Shown here: piece by piece, positions 12,381 through 24,552 of the stretch
How the letters are laid out: the number at the start of each line of letters is the position of its first letter
Numbering within the stretch: position 1 is the stretch's first letter
DNA from: Monosiga brevicollis MX1
Taxonomy: Eukaryota > Opisthokonta > Choanoflagellata > Craspedida > Salpingoecidae
Length of the DNA stretch: 64,000 nucleotides
Assembly: GCF_000002865.3 (NCBI RefSeq)
Contig: NW_001865062.1
Location: forward strand, 271,921-335,920
Direction of reading: 5' to 3'
The notes under the pieces: generated by a model
What the model was told of the DNA's origin: nothing
Databases searched by the model: none
The model's input: the letters and a program-made list of their open reading frames with translations, nothing else
Position numbers and translations under genes: made by a program

Positions 12381-13989
12381 TTAAGCCAAAAATGCCACCA
12401 AGCCCAGAGCCGCCAAGAGACCAGCAGGGCCCACGGTGCCTTTCTTTGTAAAGGCAGCATTGCACTCAATGTATGATGGTAGGCCGCCCACATCCCATCG
12501 GCCGGAAATGGGCATGACATAGCAGTTCCGCTAAAAGGAAATCAAAGGCAGAAAGAACAAGATTAATGGCAAGCAAAAAAGCCAACGTCAAGACAGCGGA
12601 TGCGGAGATGCCCAGGATTGCTCGCCCAGAATCCCAGCGCCCTGGTGTCAAGCCCATGCCCTGTCTGCTCTCTGGGCGTTTGGCCTGGCCCAAACTCGCC
12701 ATACGACCAATGCCGAAGAAGCCCGAGCTATTGGTTGAAGTAGCCATGTCTGGCAAATCCACCTGAGCTGCCCACGTCCCGGGGTATCTTGGGGTGGCTT
12801 ACCTTGGCACAGAGGTATCGGACAAAATTGCCTGGCGCATCGCGAGCTTGAAGCGGTTCACCGGCCTTTTCTGTCATGAAGCGGTCCAGCAACGGCAAAG
12901 CGTCGGCCTCAAAGAGATAAAAGCATGGACATGCCAGTCGCGAGTTGGTCTTTTCGGGGCCCGGCTTTTCCAAAAACGCCGTCACCTATCGAGAGTGCGG
13001 ATGGCAGGCTGAGGCTGCGCCAGAGTGCTGGTTGGGGAAGACGGTAGGAGTCTCCTCGAGCGAACAAGTGAAGGGACCAATCTGCGGTGTCAAACCAACC
13101 TTGTCCTTGGCATCTGTTTCCAAAATACCACACTTGGCCGTGCCAGCGGCGTCGGTTTTGTAGGCAAGCAGCATGCTGGACTTTGGGTCATGGCTACGAT
13201 GCTGTCGTTGGAAGGCGGCCAGGGTAGTCTTGAGGTCAAAGTCTTCCAAGAAGAGGGTGTCTCCACCCACGACCAGGAGGTCGTCCTGAATGTTGAAGGT
13301 TTTCGTCGCCAGTTGAATGGCTGCCACGGCCCCGGATCGCGTCTATCAAGGGCGTCGCCATGCATCGTGAGAGAAAGAGGAGAAAGTCTGGGAAGGGTAT
13401 GGCGCGTGCCCGGTGCGGATGAGCCAAGCCATCATGTACCTCGTTGGTGGTGCTACCGTCGGACACGAGATGGATCGGATAACGCTTGGGGTTGTGGGTG
13501 TAGTGTCGAAGCCAGGCTTGAAACATGCGCTGGTTATAATCGTTGACCTATCTCAGAGCAGTTGTGCATGAGAGCGAGCCGCGCGCGCGACGATCCCCAT
13601 CTGACGGTTGTCTGCAGACCGCGCGGGCACATTTGCGAAAACCAACCACAATGTAGATGCCATCGACCTCGGGGACTGCAACCAAGGCATCGATCCACCG
13701 ACTAATCAAGGGAATGCCGCCTACAACGCCGCGAGCACACGGCGTAAAAGGTCAGTGGGAAGGGCGTGAGAGGTTAGTGGGAAGGGCGTGAGAGGTCAGT
13801 GGGAGGCGCGTCAGCCAACAGAATCTCGAAACGCGCCTGCAAATGGAATGTGCCAGTGACTCGTGACCTACCAATGGGCAACAAGGGCTTGGGCACACCC
13901 AGCAAATGGCTATAAATGCCAGAAGTATCCTCCCGAATGCCCTTTTCCAATCGGGTACCGTACCCCGCCGCCAAAATCAGTGCCTTCAT
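12381..13989 (-). CDS. Sugar nucleotidyltransferase (NTP_transferase family)
   Basis: Six exons close in frame (13872-13989, 13647-13720, 13440-13547, 13100-13342, 12803-12985, 12381-12530), giving 291 residues. The family transfers NMP from NTP to a sugar-1-phosphate or similar acceptor. Visible motifs are the N-terminal nucleotide-binding signature LILAAGYGTRL, PKPLLPIG, the metal-site VVGGDTLFLEDFD, the EKPG block, and the C-terminal closing motif SGRWDVGGLPSYIECN. Length and motifs resemble bacterial-type glucose-1-phosphate or mannose-1-phosphate nucleotidyltransferases; the substrate cannot be told. After the last motif the protein ends in a hydrophobic tail (PAGLLAALGLVAFLA), unusual for a soluble enzyme. 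Intron 5 (12531-12802) holds an open frame in phase that may be a cassette exon. Confidence 0.85.
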
Positions 13990-14492
13990 GGTTGATCGTC
14001 TCCGCTGAAGAATGAAAAATGAAAAAAACACAAACACACAAACACACAAACACACAACGCACACAGCGCACAGCGCACACAGCGCACACAGATACTTAGG
14101 CACTCGGGCACTCAGGCATGCAGGCACTCGGGCATACCAGCACACACACAGGCACACACAGGCACACACACACAGGCACACACACACAGGCACACACAGG
14201 CACACACAGGCACACACACACAGACATCGGCACAGGAGGTAGCAGGCGGCTTAGACGGCCCTCGCACACACACACACACACACACAAGGCGACACTTCCG
14301 AGTCGCAAATTTGAAATCCCTCTGTTTTTTTAAAACAAAAGGTTAGTGTTTGGACTGTTGGCCGTTGAGAGGCATTTTCGGATATTTTGGTGCGAGGGGC
14401 GGTCACCGCGCTCGGCACGCTCGGCAGGCAGCAGACACGCTGAATCTGGTTGATTTGGGGTGTGGCATTGTCGGCGTGGGTTCTTGGCAATC
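13990..14492. repeat. CA-rich microsatellite between divergent genes
   Basis: Positions about 14030-14290 are CACA/GGCACACACA-type repeats with TACTTAGGCACTCGGGCA variants around 14093-14140. This lies between the start codons of the minus-strand nucleotidyltransferase (13989) and the plus-strand MOZART-like gene (14493), so both promoters share it. Open frames here are repeat artefacts. Confidence 0.75.
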
Positions 14493-14960
14493 ATGGAGGT
14501 GGAAGGTACGTTGTGTGTAAAAAGAACCTCGCTCTGCCGTCATGGTGGCTGGGATGTTTGATGCTGTGGCTGATTTCGGTAGATGCAACCACGACGCGTC
14601 GTCGGGTCGAGGCCTACACCAAACTGGCTGCGCTTGCACAAGTGCCTCTCTCACCTCAACTCGTTGGCATTGTGAGTATCTTTGCCCCCCCTCTCATCCA
14701 GCGTCCCCTGCCCCTTGATGACCGACACTGCCTTTGTATCCCATAACCCCAATGAACACCTCCCTGCCCGCTTGGCCACAGATCTTAGGCCTCCTCAAGG
14801 CTGGCTGCACGCCCGAGTCGATCATGCGTGCTTTGCGCCTGGCATTGGTGCGTGGCCACCAACGTCAGCAGCCGCAAAAGGCTTAGCTCCCTTTGGTCTC
14901 TTCAAGCTACGAGTGCAGGTTGCTCAAAGAAGCCTTGCTGCCGCTGCGCGGTCATCATGA
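14493..14960 (+). CDS. MOZART-family gamma-tubulin complex microprotein
   Basis: Four small exons (14493-14505, 14583-14671, 14782-14847, 14919-14960) close in phase and give 69 residues. MOZART proteins are tiny helical subunits that bind the N-termini of GCP proteins in the gamma-tubulin ring complex. After a short start (MEVEDATTTRRR) comes the three-helix core, YTKLAALAQVPLSPQLVGI then ILGLLKAGCTPESIMRALR. The G-x-x-P-E-S turn resembles MOZART1 (GINPEAL). The LAALAQ...LSPQLVGIILGLLK stretch also resembles MOZART2, so I do not assign a paralogue. The first exon is only 13 nt, and the last exon is supported by its splice acceptor and length alone. Confidence 0.68.
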
Positions 14961-15248
14961 TTGTTCTCACCCCATCCATGCCCCTGTACCTTCTAACCGA
15001 CGGCAAGGGCACCGGCTCCCAAAAAAAAAAAGGAAATGATTTTGTTGTTTCCATGGGCTCGCGCTCATGGGCTCGTGTGTCTCATGTGCATGCCCGGCAT
15101 GAGGTTTGCCGTCTGTGTGCTTGATATTTTCGTACATGAATTGTGAAGCAAAAAAAAAACAGAGTGGCTTCAAATGCTTGGACTAAACTAAGGAGATGAA
15201 GGTGATGGGCTACGTCACCCCACGACAACACAAAAAGGTGTACACTGT
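14961..15248. other. Convergent intergenic region
   Basis: Short 3' region between the MOZART-like stop and the stop of the minus-strand fusion gene at 15249. It contains A10-like runs at 15020 and 15150 and nothing else I can support. Confidence 0.5.
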
Positions 15249-18200
15249 CTACCAGCCCAAGGGCTTGCGCGCCGTGACCAGCAAGCCACCCAGTCGGCCT
15301 CCCGCATACAAATCGCGCACCGTTGTGTAAAACTTGAGCATGTAGTCAAAGACATCCAACCCTGGTCAAAACAAAGAACAAAGTGAGTTTACCAACCAAG
15401 CCGCCCGCCTTGTTTTCGAAACATCGTCGCCACCAACCCTACGCACCAATGACTGGCCCAAGAACATCACGCTGAGCCCCAAACTCAGCCACGCGAGCTG
15501 CGGTGTGCTTGCGCCAGTCCTCGGTCACATCATCGCATTGCTCCACCTACACCATGCCAGGCGGCCCACGCAGCCACAATCGTTCCACGTCAAGAAACCG
15601 CAGAAAGCTATTCGGCGCAATTCGCAGGCCGAAATGTGCACGAACCTTGAACCCGGCACGCTCGAGCTCTTGGCGATACTCGTCAATGGAAGGCGCCAAC
15701 GAGTCGCACCCAACCTCCTTGGCCAGCACATGGCGTTCCTCGTGGGTGAGCGGTTGCAGCATCACAAAATCGGCGGCAAAGAAGGTGCCTCCTGGTTGCA
15801 AGAGCTGAGGCAGCAATTATTGTTCAAAAGCTGGCCATGAGTGAAGCAAAGAAAGGGGTCACGTAGGCATGATCCTCAAGCAAAGCGTTATTTTAGCTTG
15901 CGGGCAGGTGTCAAGCAAGCCAACCTCATAGCAGTTGCTGAAAAGGCGCTCGCGATTGGAAAAATGGAGTACCTGCACATTGACACCCAGCCCGGCACGC
16001 ACTTATGAGCAAACACTTTTCGGCCACTGACATACGTAATCTACACGATGCAGTGTGCCGACGCCCTCGCTCGGCAAACCAAGCCAAACAAGCCAAACCC
16101 ACCGTGAGCCAAGAAACAATGTGCTTGTAATGACCTCGAGCCAGGTGTTCGCTGAGACGGCTAAAGTCACCATTGACGTGATCCACCTTGTCGTTCAAGC
16201 CCGTGCTGCAAAGCGTGTTTCCAGATGAGAGACGGGCGCCTCGCATTGAGTGTACATGTTGCCTGTTCGACGAGCTGCTACTGCTTTTGTCAAGCCCGCG
16301 GCAGGGACGCCCATGCGCGAAGGCAACCACTTACCGCAGCGTCAGTTCAGCTGCAGCCGCATGCAAGTCGGGTTGAACTTCACATGCCAGCACTTGGCAA
16401 CCATGCTTGCCTGCAACGGGGCATAGCAAGGCGCAGGATCAGCGCCATCCACCTCACGCGGTGCAACGCAAGATATTTTTCCTCACCGGCCAGATAGCGC
16501 GCTGGTCCGCCCAGGCCGCTGCCAATATTGATGACACGATCACCCGTTGACATCTTGAGCTACATGCAACCCGGTCGGTCAGGCTGCGCTGGTAGCATGC
16601 AGATGGCGTGGACACGGGCGTCTCGCCCGAGCTTTGCTATCCTGACCCGTGGCTGCCTTTTGTCTTCACACCCTCAAGCATGCGCCATGCACATCCCACA
16701 AATGTGTTCCCGACCCCGACTTGCATCACTGAACCAACCAGCTGAGCAACATCCTCAACCGCTTGGACGCCGTGATAGTGGTGTTGATCAAAGGGCAGCA
16801 AGGCTTCATAGCTGATGGGACCTAAAGAAGATATTCAGCTCCAGTCAGCCGACAACAGCACGGGTCGAGTCTCGGGGCGGGCAAATTGAAATGCTGACTA
16901 GCACGCACCCTTGTGAAGATTCTTGTCCTTCAACTGCCGGTGAAGGGCCTTGACCAGCTCGGCCCGGTTGTACAGCTTCATCGAGCTACGTGGGGCAGAA
17001 CAATGGAAGCCATTCGTCATGGGCCCATTTTAGAAGCAGAAGTTAATGGGCAAGAACGAGTATGGTGACACGCAAGGCTGCACGCACCCCAAGTCGCGGC
17101 GAAGCTGGGCCAAGCGGGTGTCCAGAAACTTGGCGGGGTCGTAGTAGCGATTTGCTTCGAGCTTGTGACACACTTGTAGTGCCTCGACGGCGCGGTCAAG
17201 CGCGGCCTCGGATATAAAGCGCTCTGCAGTGATGCGAACACCTGCTCACCCCAATTGCATTGGTCACATCAGCATGAGGATGCAGCGCTCTTTCCTTCTG
17301 TCTTCTCGCCAAGCGCGGGGTGGTGTGCCCTGTTGAGAGAGCTTGGAGGTGGAACAGCGACACAAACCTTGATACCAGGCCGCAGCGTCCTCAGGCTTGA
17401 GGCCATACTTTTCGGCAATCTGCGTGGGCATGGTGGCTTCTTCGGCATGGAACAGCGTTGCTGCCTCATGCACGGCAGCCAGCGCCGCTTGAATCTACCC
17501 ATTCGTCGCGTCAGCAGTTAGGCTGAGCACCCCGACGTCGGCCATCGCATCCCGGCATGGCGCACGCGCACCTACCTGGGGCAGCTTGTCATCAATGGTG
17601 GTCGTGGTGGCGGCCAGCATGAAGCAGGGCCAGGGTGTTGTGACCTCGCCTATCCGGCGTACCGTCCCTACAACACGTGCAGCCAACGACGGTAAAATGG
17701 ACAAATGAGTTGGCAGTTGTTGACCAGCGGGCCAATCGGCCGGCGGATCACCGAACTTGCGAATGCGCGACTGACCATTATCATGATAGGGCTTGGTAGT
17801 GAAGGTCTCCCACAAGAAGGCATCGGTGGAGAGATCGTTGACCCCCTCGCACAGCTGAGTAATGTTGCCCTTGACGGCAAATTTGACGTCGGTCTCTGGA
17901 TTCCAGCCTAACCATCCCCAGGCAGCACGCGTGTCCAGATGTTGAGAAGAAGAAAAATCACACTTCCGCGCCCCCTTACCCGGTGCGGAGAGCGCGAGAG
18001 AAGCGCTTCTAAAAGGTGAACGTACCACGATGAATGGCCAGAACATAGGCCATGAGGTGGCTACCGCTGCCCATGCGGCTGACGGCAAAAGTGCCACCGC
18101 GAAGATCCTCCGCCGAGTTCATCTTGGAGGAGATGCCCGTGGAAATGGCCCAGCAGAGTGGAGATGCCACGTAGGTGCCTAGCAGGCGCAGGTTGGACCC

Positions 18201-18772
18201 TAACCAGCGGACGAAGGTGGCAAATTGAGGGTGAGATGCCACAAGGACTGGTGTGCGAGGAGCAGCGGGTCTGTGCTGCTTGCGTCAGCATACCACCAGC
18301 AATGTCGGCCACAAGGCCTTCAGTAAGGGCCACAATGAGATCCAGCTCGCCGCTGTGCGCTGATCCGATCATGGCACCAGTGCCAAGCTTTTGCTCGACA
18401 AACTCAACCTGGGTATTGTGTATTGATGACCCGCCGTCCCATTTATGATACGATAAGACGAGGACACATGAGCTGCGAGGTGGGCGCTGAGATGGAGTGG
18501 ACTGCTTGCACAGCCTGGCCTCAGCGATGGGCCGCTCTAGGGCCGCTCAAGCTGGGCAAGCACCGCGATCCTGACCTCGACGCCATGCTTGGCAAAGAGG
18601 CCCCGCTCTTGTGCAATGTGCCACGGGTAGTTGAAATGTTCGGGGACGCCTCCCACGACCTAAAGTGGTGAAGGGCGTTGATTGAGATCTGCTTGCCAGA
18701 ACAGAAGGTCTGGTGCCAGAATGGTGCGGGTCGTACCAGAGGTCGCTTGGCACGCTTGGGATCAACAGGCAT
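15249..18772 (-). CDS. NMT1/THI5-like solute-binding domain fused to a SAM methyltransferase
   Basis: Seventeen exons (18737-18772, 18576-18659, 18297-18408, 18026-18199, 17776-17907, 17576-17667, 17368-17494, 17088-17241, 16909-16985, 16739-16821, 16487-16559, 16335-16410, 16103-16205, 15925-15972, 15646-15804, 15447-15546, 15249-15361) close in frame over 580 codons. Residues 1 to about 300 match the Ca3427/NMT1-like substrate-binding fold: VVGGVPEHFNYPWHIAQ, ELDLIVALTEGLVADI, TYVASPLCWAIS, VSRMGSGSHLMAYVLA, DAFLWETFTTKPYHDNG, TPWPCFMLAA. Residues about 305-580 are a class I methyltransferase of the sarcosine/dimethylglycine type: LLPFDQHHYHG, motif I INIGSGLGGPARYLAG (about 367-382), VNGDFSRL, SWLTVLHF, LLQPGGTFFAADF and a C-terminal GGRLGGLLVTARK. 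The substrate is unknown. No signal peptide is seen, so the binding domain is probably cytosolic. Confidence 0.85.
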
Positions 18773-19229
18773 GACGGCGGCACGTTCCGGCGAGCGCACG
18801 AGCCAAATCGTAGGCAACTGTCGAGCCGGATGGGGCACAGCACATATGATCCCCGGGTGAGTCCACCGTTTTAACGCACATGCAAACGTGGCAGAGCAAA
18901 CGGCCAAGCGGCTCTTATGTTCGTGATCTGAACACAATCGATATGATGCCAGCCACGCCAGGGCTCAATGTGACGCAATTGGTAAATTCAACGCCACTTT
19001 GCTCACACACCAGAGGGAGGGAGAGAGAAAAGTGAAACGATCAACCCCCACCCTAATCTGAACCACACCCTCCCCACACACAACCGTGCTGCCAACCCCA
19101 AGACTGCCACTGCCACTGCCACTGACCTTGCGACGACCACGACGACGACGAGGAGGAGGAGGAGGAGGATCTCAAAGGACTCTGCTTCACACTGCAGGCG
19201 CGAGAGAGAAATTGTCACCTGCCACTGTC

Positions 19230-19264
<35 letters not shown>

Positions 19265-19906
19265 TCTCTGACTGTGCGTTTCCTTTAAATCGCTGATCCC
19301 TAATAATAGACGATGAAATGAATGATGTCATGATGTTTCAACGCTATTTTTAATGGAGAAGTCAGACAGAGACAGACAGAGAGAGACACATAGAGAGACA
19401 GAGAGAGACAGAGAGAGACAGAGAGACAGAGAGACAGAGAGGCCGTGTGTCGTGTGAGGGGGATTGCTTCTGCGCAATTGTGTGGTGGCGCGGTCATGGG
19501 TCGTATTGCTTCTGCTTGTGGTAACGGGCTGGTCGATGAAGCCTCGGCCAGGAGCTCGACGCCGCCTTCGTCCAGATTTACACAGGGCTGAGGCTACGAT
19601 TGGCATATGCTTGCATGGCAAGCAGAAAAAGAAGAAAAAAAAAAAGAAAGAAACCACAATTTTGCTTCTGATTTACTGAGAGAAGCGAGGCAGCCGAGAG
19701 ACAATGCAGCATCACCTCCATCCGATCAGGCAAAGCAACCAAAACAGACCAAACGTAAACCGACGAGAACAACACAAGCAGCAAAAAAAGGGGGAGAAGA
19801 AAAAGAACACAGTTGTTGCTCACGCGCGGCGCAAGGAACAACATCCATGAAAAATCACCACCATCGACTCGAAAAGACATGGGCGCCAATGCAGACAGAC
19901 TCAGTT
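18773..19906. repeat. Intergenic region with several simple repeats
   Basis: About 19095-19165 is a CCACTG/GACGAC/GAGGAG array. About 19232-19262 is a (CAG)n run. About 19365-19442 is AGACAGAGAG-type repeat, and 19624-19650 is A-rich. Apparent open frames (poly-Leu/Ser/Val/Thr) are translations of these repeats. The segment upstream of 18772 must hold the fusion-gene promoter and the lower part the 3' UTR of the DHDDS gene. Confidence 0.65.
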
Positions 19907-21975
19907 CTACTGCCCACCGCGCTTGCCAGCAGCATCACAGGGGCGATTGTGGTCATATGCGGCGGCCAGTGTCGCATAGCGTGCCATAGCTGCCTCGCGC
20001 AGCGCCCGCACATATGTCTGCACCCGATACCGTTGCTCCTCCTCCAGCGCCGCTACCTTCTGCAGAAAGAAGCGGGAGAAAGGGACAGAGAGTGAACATT
20101 GGTGGCATGAGCCAATGCATGTCGGCCCATGTTGGTACAGCACATTCTCACTCTGCACATGTGCCCATCACGCGCCCGTGCGCACATACCTCCGATTGCC
20201 GGGTTCCAGCTTCAAAAGGCGATGAGCGACCATCTCCCTCGCCGCCGAGCTGAGCCAGCAAAGCATTCAAGCGCACACGCAGGCCCTGCTGCTCGACTGC
20301 AAACTGCTGCGCCCGCAACCGCTGCACAAAGGAACATGGTTCTCATCAGAAGGGACAAATAAATCGGCACCACACAAATGCTGCAAGGTCCACGCACCGA
20401 GACAACGGGGGCCGCACGCTGGTAGGCCACGATGCATTCCAACATGTCGTAGAACCCAAAGTCGGGCCAAAGAACCTTTGTAAACTGCATGACGGCGTCG
20501 CCCGACTGAACGTGCCGTCATTGCCCGGTTTTGTACAGACCCACACAGGGTGGTAGTATTCAAGCAAGTATACGGATATGAGCCTTGGTACATGAAAAAA
20601 AAAAAAAAAAAAAAGCAAAAAAGCAAAAAAGCAAAAAAAGCAAAAAAGCAGGCGTTTGAGGGAAACAAATCACGTGTTCTCGTACCTGCCAAAGTAGATA
20701 GTCAGAGAGCCGGACTTCACCAGAGGTCCGGATGAGTAGATCGACCTGACTTGTATTATCTGTTAATAAAGACGCTTCCAAAAGGCTCTCCGAGACGTCG
20801 CTGCGAGAAACAGAACCAGCTTGGTCAGGTGCGCCGTTTGACGCAAGGTCAAGCAAGACATGGAGAGAACATGGTCCTACCACGACTGTATCCGGCCTTC
20901 GTCAAGGGCGGTGAGGATGCGATTGGCCGCCGTTGTGATGTCGTCACGTGCAGTGTAAGCAAAGCACACGTTTAAAATTGCCCTGCGTCAAATGGTATGC
21001 AGCAAGATAATGGTGATGTTGAAAAGAAAGAAATATCACAAACTACGCCTCACTTACGCCGGTTCAGGGGACGAGACATGGGACGTCGCATGGAGTCGAC
21101 TCACTTTGTGTACGCGCGCGTTTCATACACGACCTTGCCAAGGACGCGTTGCAGCGCTTCGGGTAAAAGATCCATGTTGCCGACGATGCGCACGCTCACT
21201 TGGTGCTGGTGCAAGACCTCACTACGTTTCCCGCCCAATCCATAGATCATGTCAGGTGGCAAGTGTGTGCGCACCACCATAAGTCAGCAGATGGGCAAGA
21301 ACTCCCGCGTGCTCGACTGCCAACGGACCTTTCATCCAGGAGCGTTTCAAACTTTTCGAGCGCGAGCTGCATCAGAGCATCAACTTCCTCCTTGCTACGG
21401 TTAAAATTTTCAATGCTAAAGGCGTACACGCTGACGATGCGAATATCAAGATCAAGGCACCACTGCAACGTCTGCGCACCAGACGTGGGGTTGGAAATGG
21501 AAGAGGGACCAGATGAGTGAGGCGTGTCTGAAAAGCCTGCGGGACCATCTCATTGCGGGGAACCACGGCCCAGGCATAAGGTCGAGCTTGCAAGCGCGCG
21601 CACCTCCTTGAGCTTGTCGAAACCAGCTGAATGGCCCGCAATGCGAGCAATGTGGCGTTGACGGGCAAAGCGTCGGTTGCCGTCCATGATAAAGGCTACG
21701 TGTTTTGGCAGTTTACCAGCTCGCAGCGTCTGCACAGCCGCCCATCTACATGGGATCAAGCGGAGCATGTCCATGGTCCATGGCGCAGCAGACGGTGGCG
21801 TGCAGGTGCACCGGGGGAGTGAGTGACAGACGCGTGAGGCTGACAGAGATGACGGGCGTGGTGGTAGGCAAAGGCCTTTGACGAGTCAAGGAGGGGGATT
21901 GGGTGGCTCAAACCTGAGCGCTGCTTGCAGCTGCTGCTGTGGCTCCCGCAGCCAGGCCAGGGCGGTGTCAAACAT
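19907..21975 (-). CDS. DHDDS: Dehydrodolichyl diphosphate synthase (cis-prenyltransferase)
   Basis: Nine exons (21914-21975, 21604-21745, 21329-21471, 21105-21221, 20881-20982, 20686-20800, 20398-20484, 20190-20321, 19907-20059) close in frame, 350 residues. The enzyme extends farnesyl diphosphate with isopentenyl diphosphate in cis to make the dolichol precursor at the ER. Diagnostic motifs are [14 protein letters not shown] with the catalytic Asp and the [10 protein letters not shown] block, [44 protein letters not shown] and the IPP-binding [41 protein letters not shown] completes the fold. About 95 extra C-terminal residues in two exons are Glu/Gln/Arg-rich and probably coiled coil, longer than usual for the family. 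It presumably partners a NgBR/Nus1 homologue, which is not in the window. Confidence 0.93.
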
Positions 21976-22877
<902 letters not shown>

Positions 22878-24552
22878 TTAGGCAATCATTTTCTTCTTCT
22901 TCTTCTTCTTGGGGGGTGGACCACCAGCTGGCGCTGTCTCGGCCGGCACTGGTGGGGGAGCTGAGACCGGGGTCGGGGCGGAACGGGTAGTCGAATCGGA
23001 GGATATCGTTGCACTTGCAACTTCCTTTGGTCGTGCCGCAGCACTGGGGCCGGGTAACAGCGGGAAAGAGCCATCCTTGCTCGAGCCTTCGAGCTCGTCT
23101 GGCTCCTCCAACGTCGCACTCACATCTACAGAGCCACGGGCACAGGGTGTCGCGAAGGATCAGCTTGAAGAGCCCTTTGACCGATATCGCCCGCCAGAGG
23201 AGCAAGAAAAAACGCACCGTGCGCAGGTGTTGATGTGAGCATTGGCCCGCCTTCGGCGAGAGATGGCAGCGTGTTCGCATTGTAGGCTTCAAGCGTCACC
23301 GCTCCCGGGTGATGTGTCGCCGCTTGCTGTCCTGGTGCACCAGTCTTGTTGGCGTTGCTGGAAGACGTGACTGGAAGATCAGCCGAGCTGTTGCCAGATG
23401 CACCTTCGCGCATCTGTGTAGCTATAACATAAAGCCCATATACCCCCAAGAGCGTGAGTCAGCACCGGCCGTGGCACCGAAGCGAAGGAGATACGGCAGA
23501 CCATGTGCGCCTCATTCGTACCGAGTTTTTCGCTGTATTGCTCGCTAGAGACAGACAAGGTAGTAAGTACCCGCACGGACCAAGGATCAGCCAGCAGAGA
23601 TCATGGAGCTGTGAGCAGTTGCTTGCCAATCAAGCCCTTCCATCGCCTCGCCCTTTGCGCGACCCTGTGCGGAGACGTACGCTGTGACCTCCACCAGCTC
23701 ACGATTCAGCACGCTGCTCAGAACAGACTGTAAGCCCGGGTCCAGACTCGCCTCGAGAGCTGTAATGATCCACCGTGAGGTCGGGAACCCAGGCAATTGC
23801 AAAAGTCCGGTTCATGGATGGCAAGGGACAACGGCAACCAGGTCAGGCCAGCAAGACCTGGCCAAGAGGGAGGGGGGGTGCTTACGAGTAATGTCGGCGG
23901 CAGCCACCGCCATGGCCGCGGCCAGCCCGTCTCCATTGAACTGCGTTCGTTTCCCCAGCAGAGCGATCGCATTGCCCATCACATCCCAACACACCATGTA
24001 AGGATGCTTGCATCAGAATCCCAAGTCGCAGACGCTTTGCATACCTACCTGCTGCTCACAATAGCGCCAGAGGGCGCAGGCCAATCTTTGGTATGGATGT
24101 ACCAAGAGCTGTGCAGTCAGCGCTTGGTCGTGCACCTCGGCGCAGATGAACCGCCACTCAAAGGTCACCGACGTGGCGCCAAACAGCAACAGGTCGATCT
24201 TTGTCTCCACGACGAGGCAGCCTCTCATGTCTTCATGCACCTTCACTGGACTCGAAGACCGCCGGGCGTGAGCTGGACTCAGGCACTGCGCCAAGGCCGT
24301 CAGAAGGCGCGGGGTCTCCAATTCGATAGCAGCATTGTGCACGCGATTGGTAGACTGAGCCTCATCCACAGCCAGCTGATACCGCCAAAGCCGGAGCCCG
24401 TCGGACAGATAAGCTCGGAACGTGTCCTCGTGCACCAGGCCCCCGCTGCCGCTGCTGCCCTTGGCCTGGGCCTTTGCCACACTACACCGACAAAGGAGTG
24501 GCCGCGGCCAACCAGGCGCTTCTAGCTGCTGCCATGCTGTCTCACCATGCAT
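22878..24552 (-). CDS. Unrecognised protein with Lys-rich C-terminus
   Basis: Six exons (24049-24552, 23886-24006, 23677-23759, 23581-23608, 23218-23421, 22878-23125) close in frame, 395 residues. I do not recognise the family. Residues about 45-210 are helix-rich with conserved-looking text (HEDTFRAYLSDGLRLWRYQL, DEAQSTNRVHNAAIELETP). Next come a Trp/Cys-containing, moderately hydrophobic block (MVCWDVMGNAIALLGKR, GLAAAMAVAAADI, SLDPGLQSVLSSVLNRELVEV, LHDLCWLIL) and a Ser/Thr/Pro/Ala-rich linker. The tail ends PPP-K7-MIA; the lysines come from a (TTC)n run at 22890-22911. No signal peptide is visible. The start at 24552 is the first ATG of the open frame, but an upstream exon is possible. 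Confidence 0.6.

Noticed and set aside
12466-12762. Separate small membrane-protein gene starting MATSTNSSGF
   Set aside because: The acceptor before it and the following exon place it within the last intron of the nucleotidyltransferase; kept only as a possible cassette exon.
15530-15560. In-frame TAG between two methyltransferase segments (possible pseudogene or recoding)
   Set aside because: A proper intron from 15645 to 15547 removes it and joins AGFK to VEQCDDVTEDW in phase.
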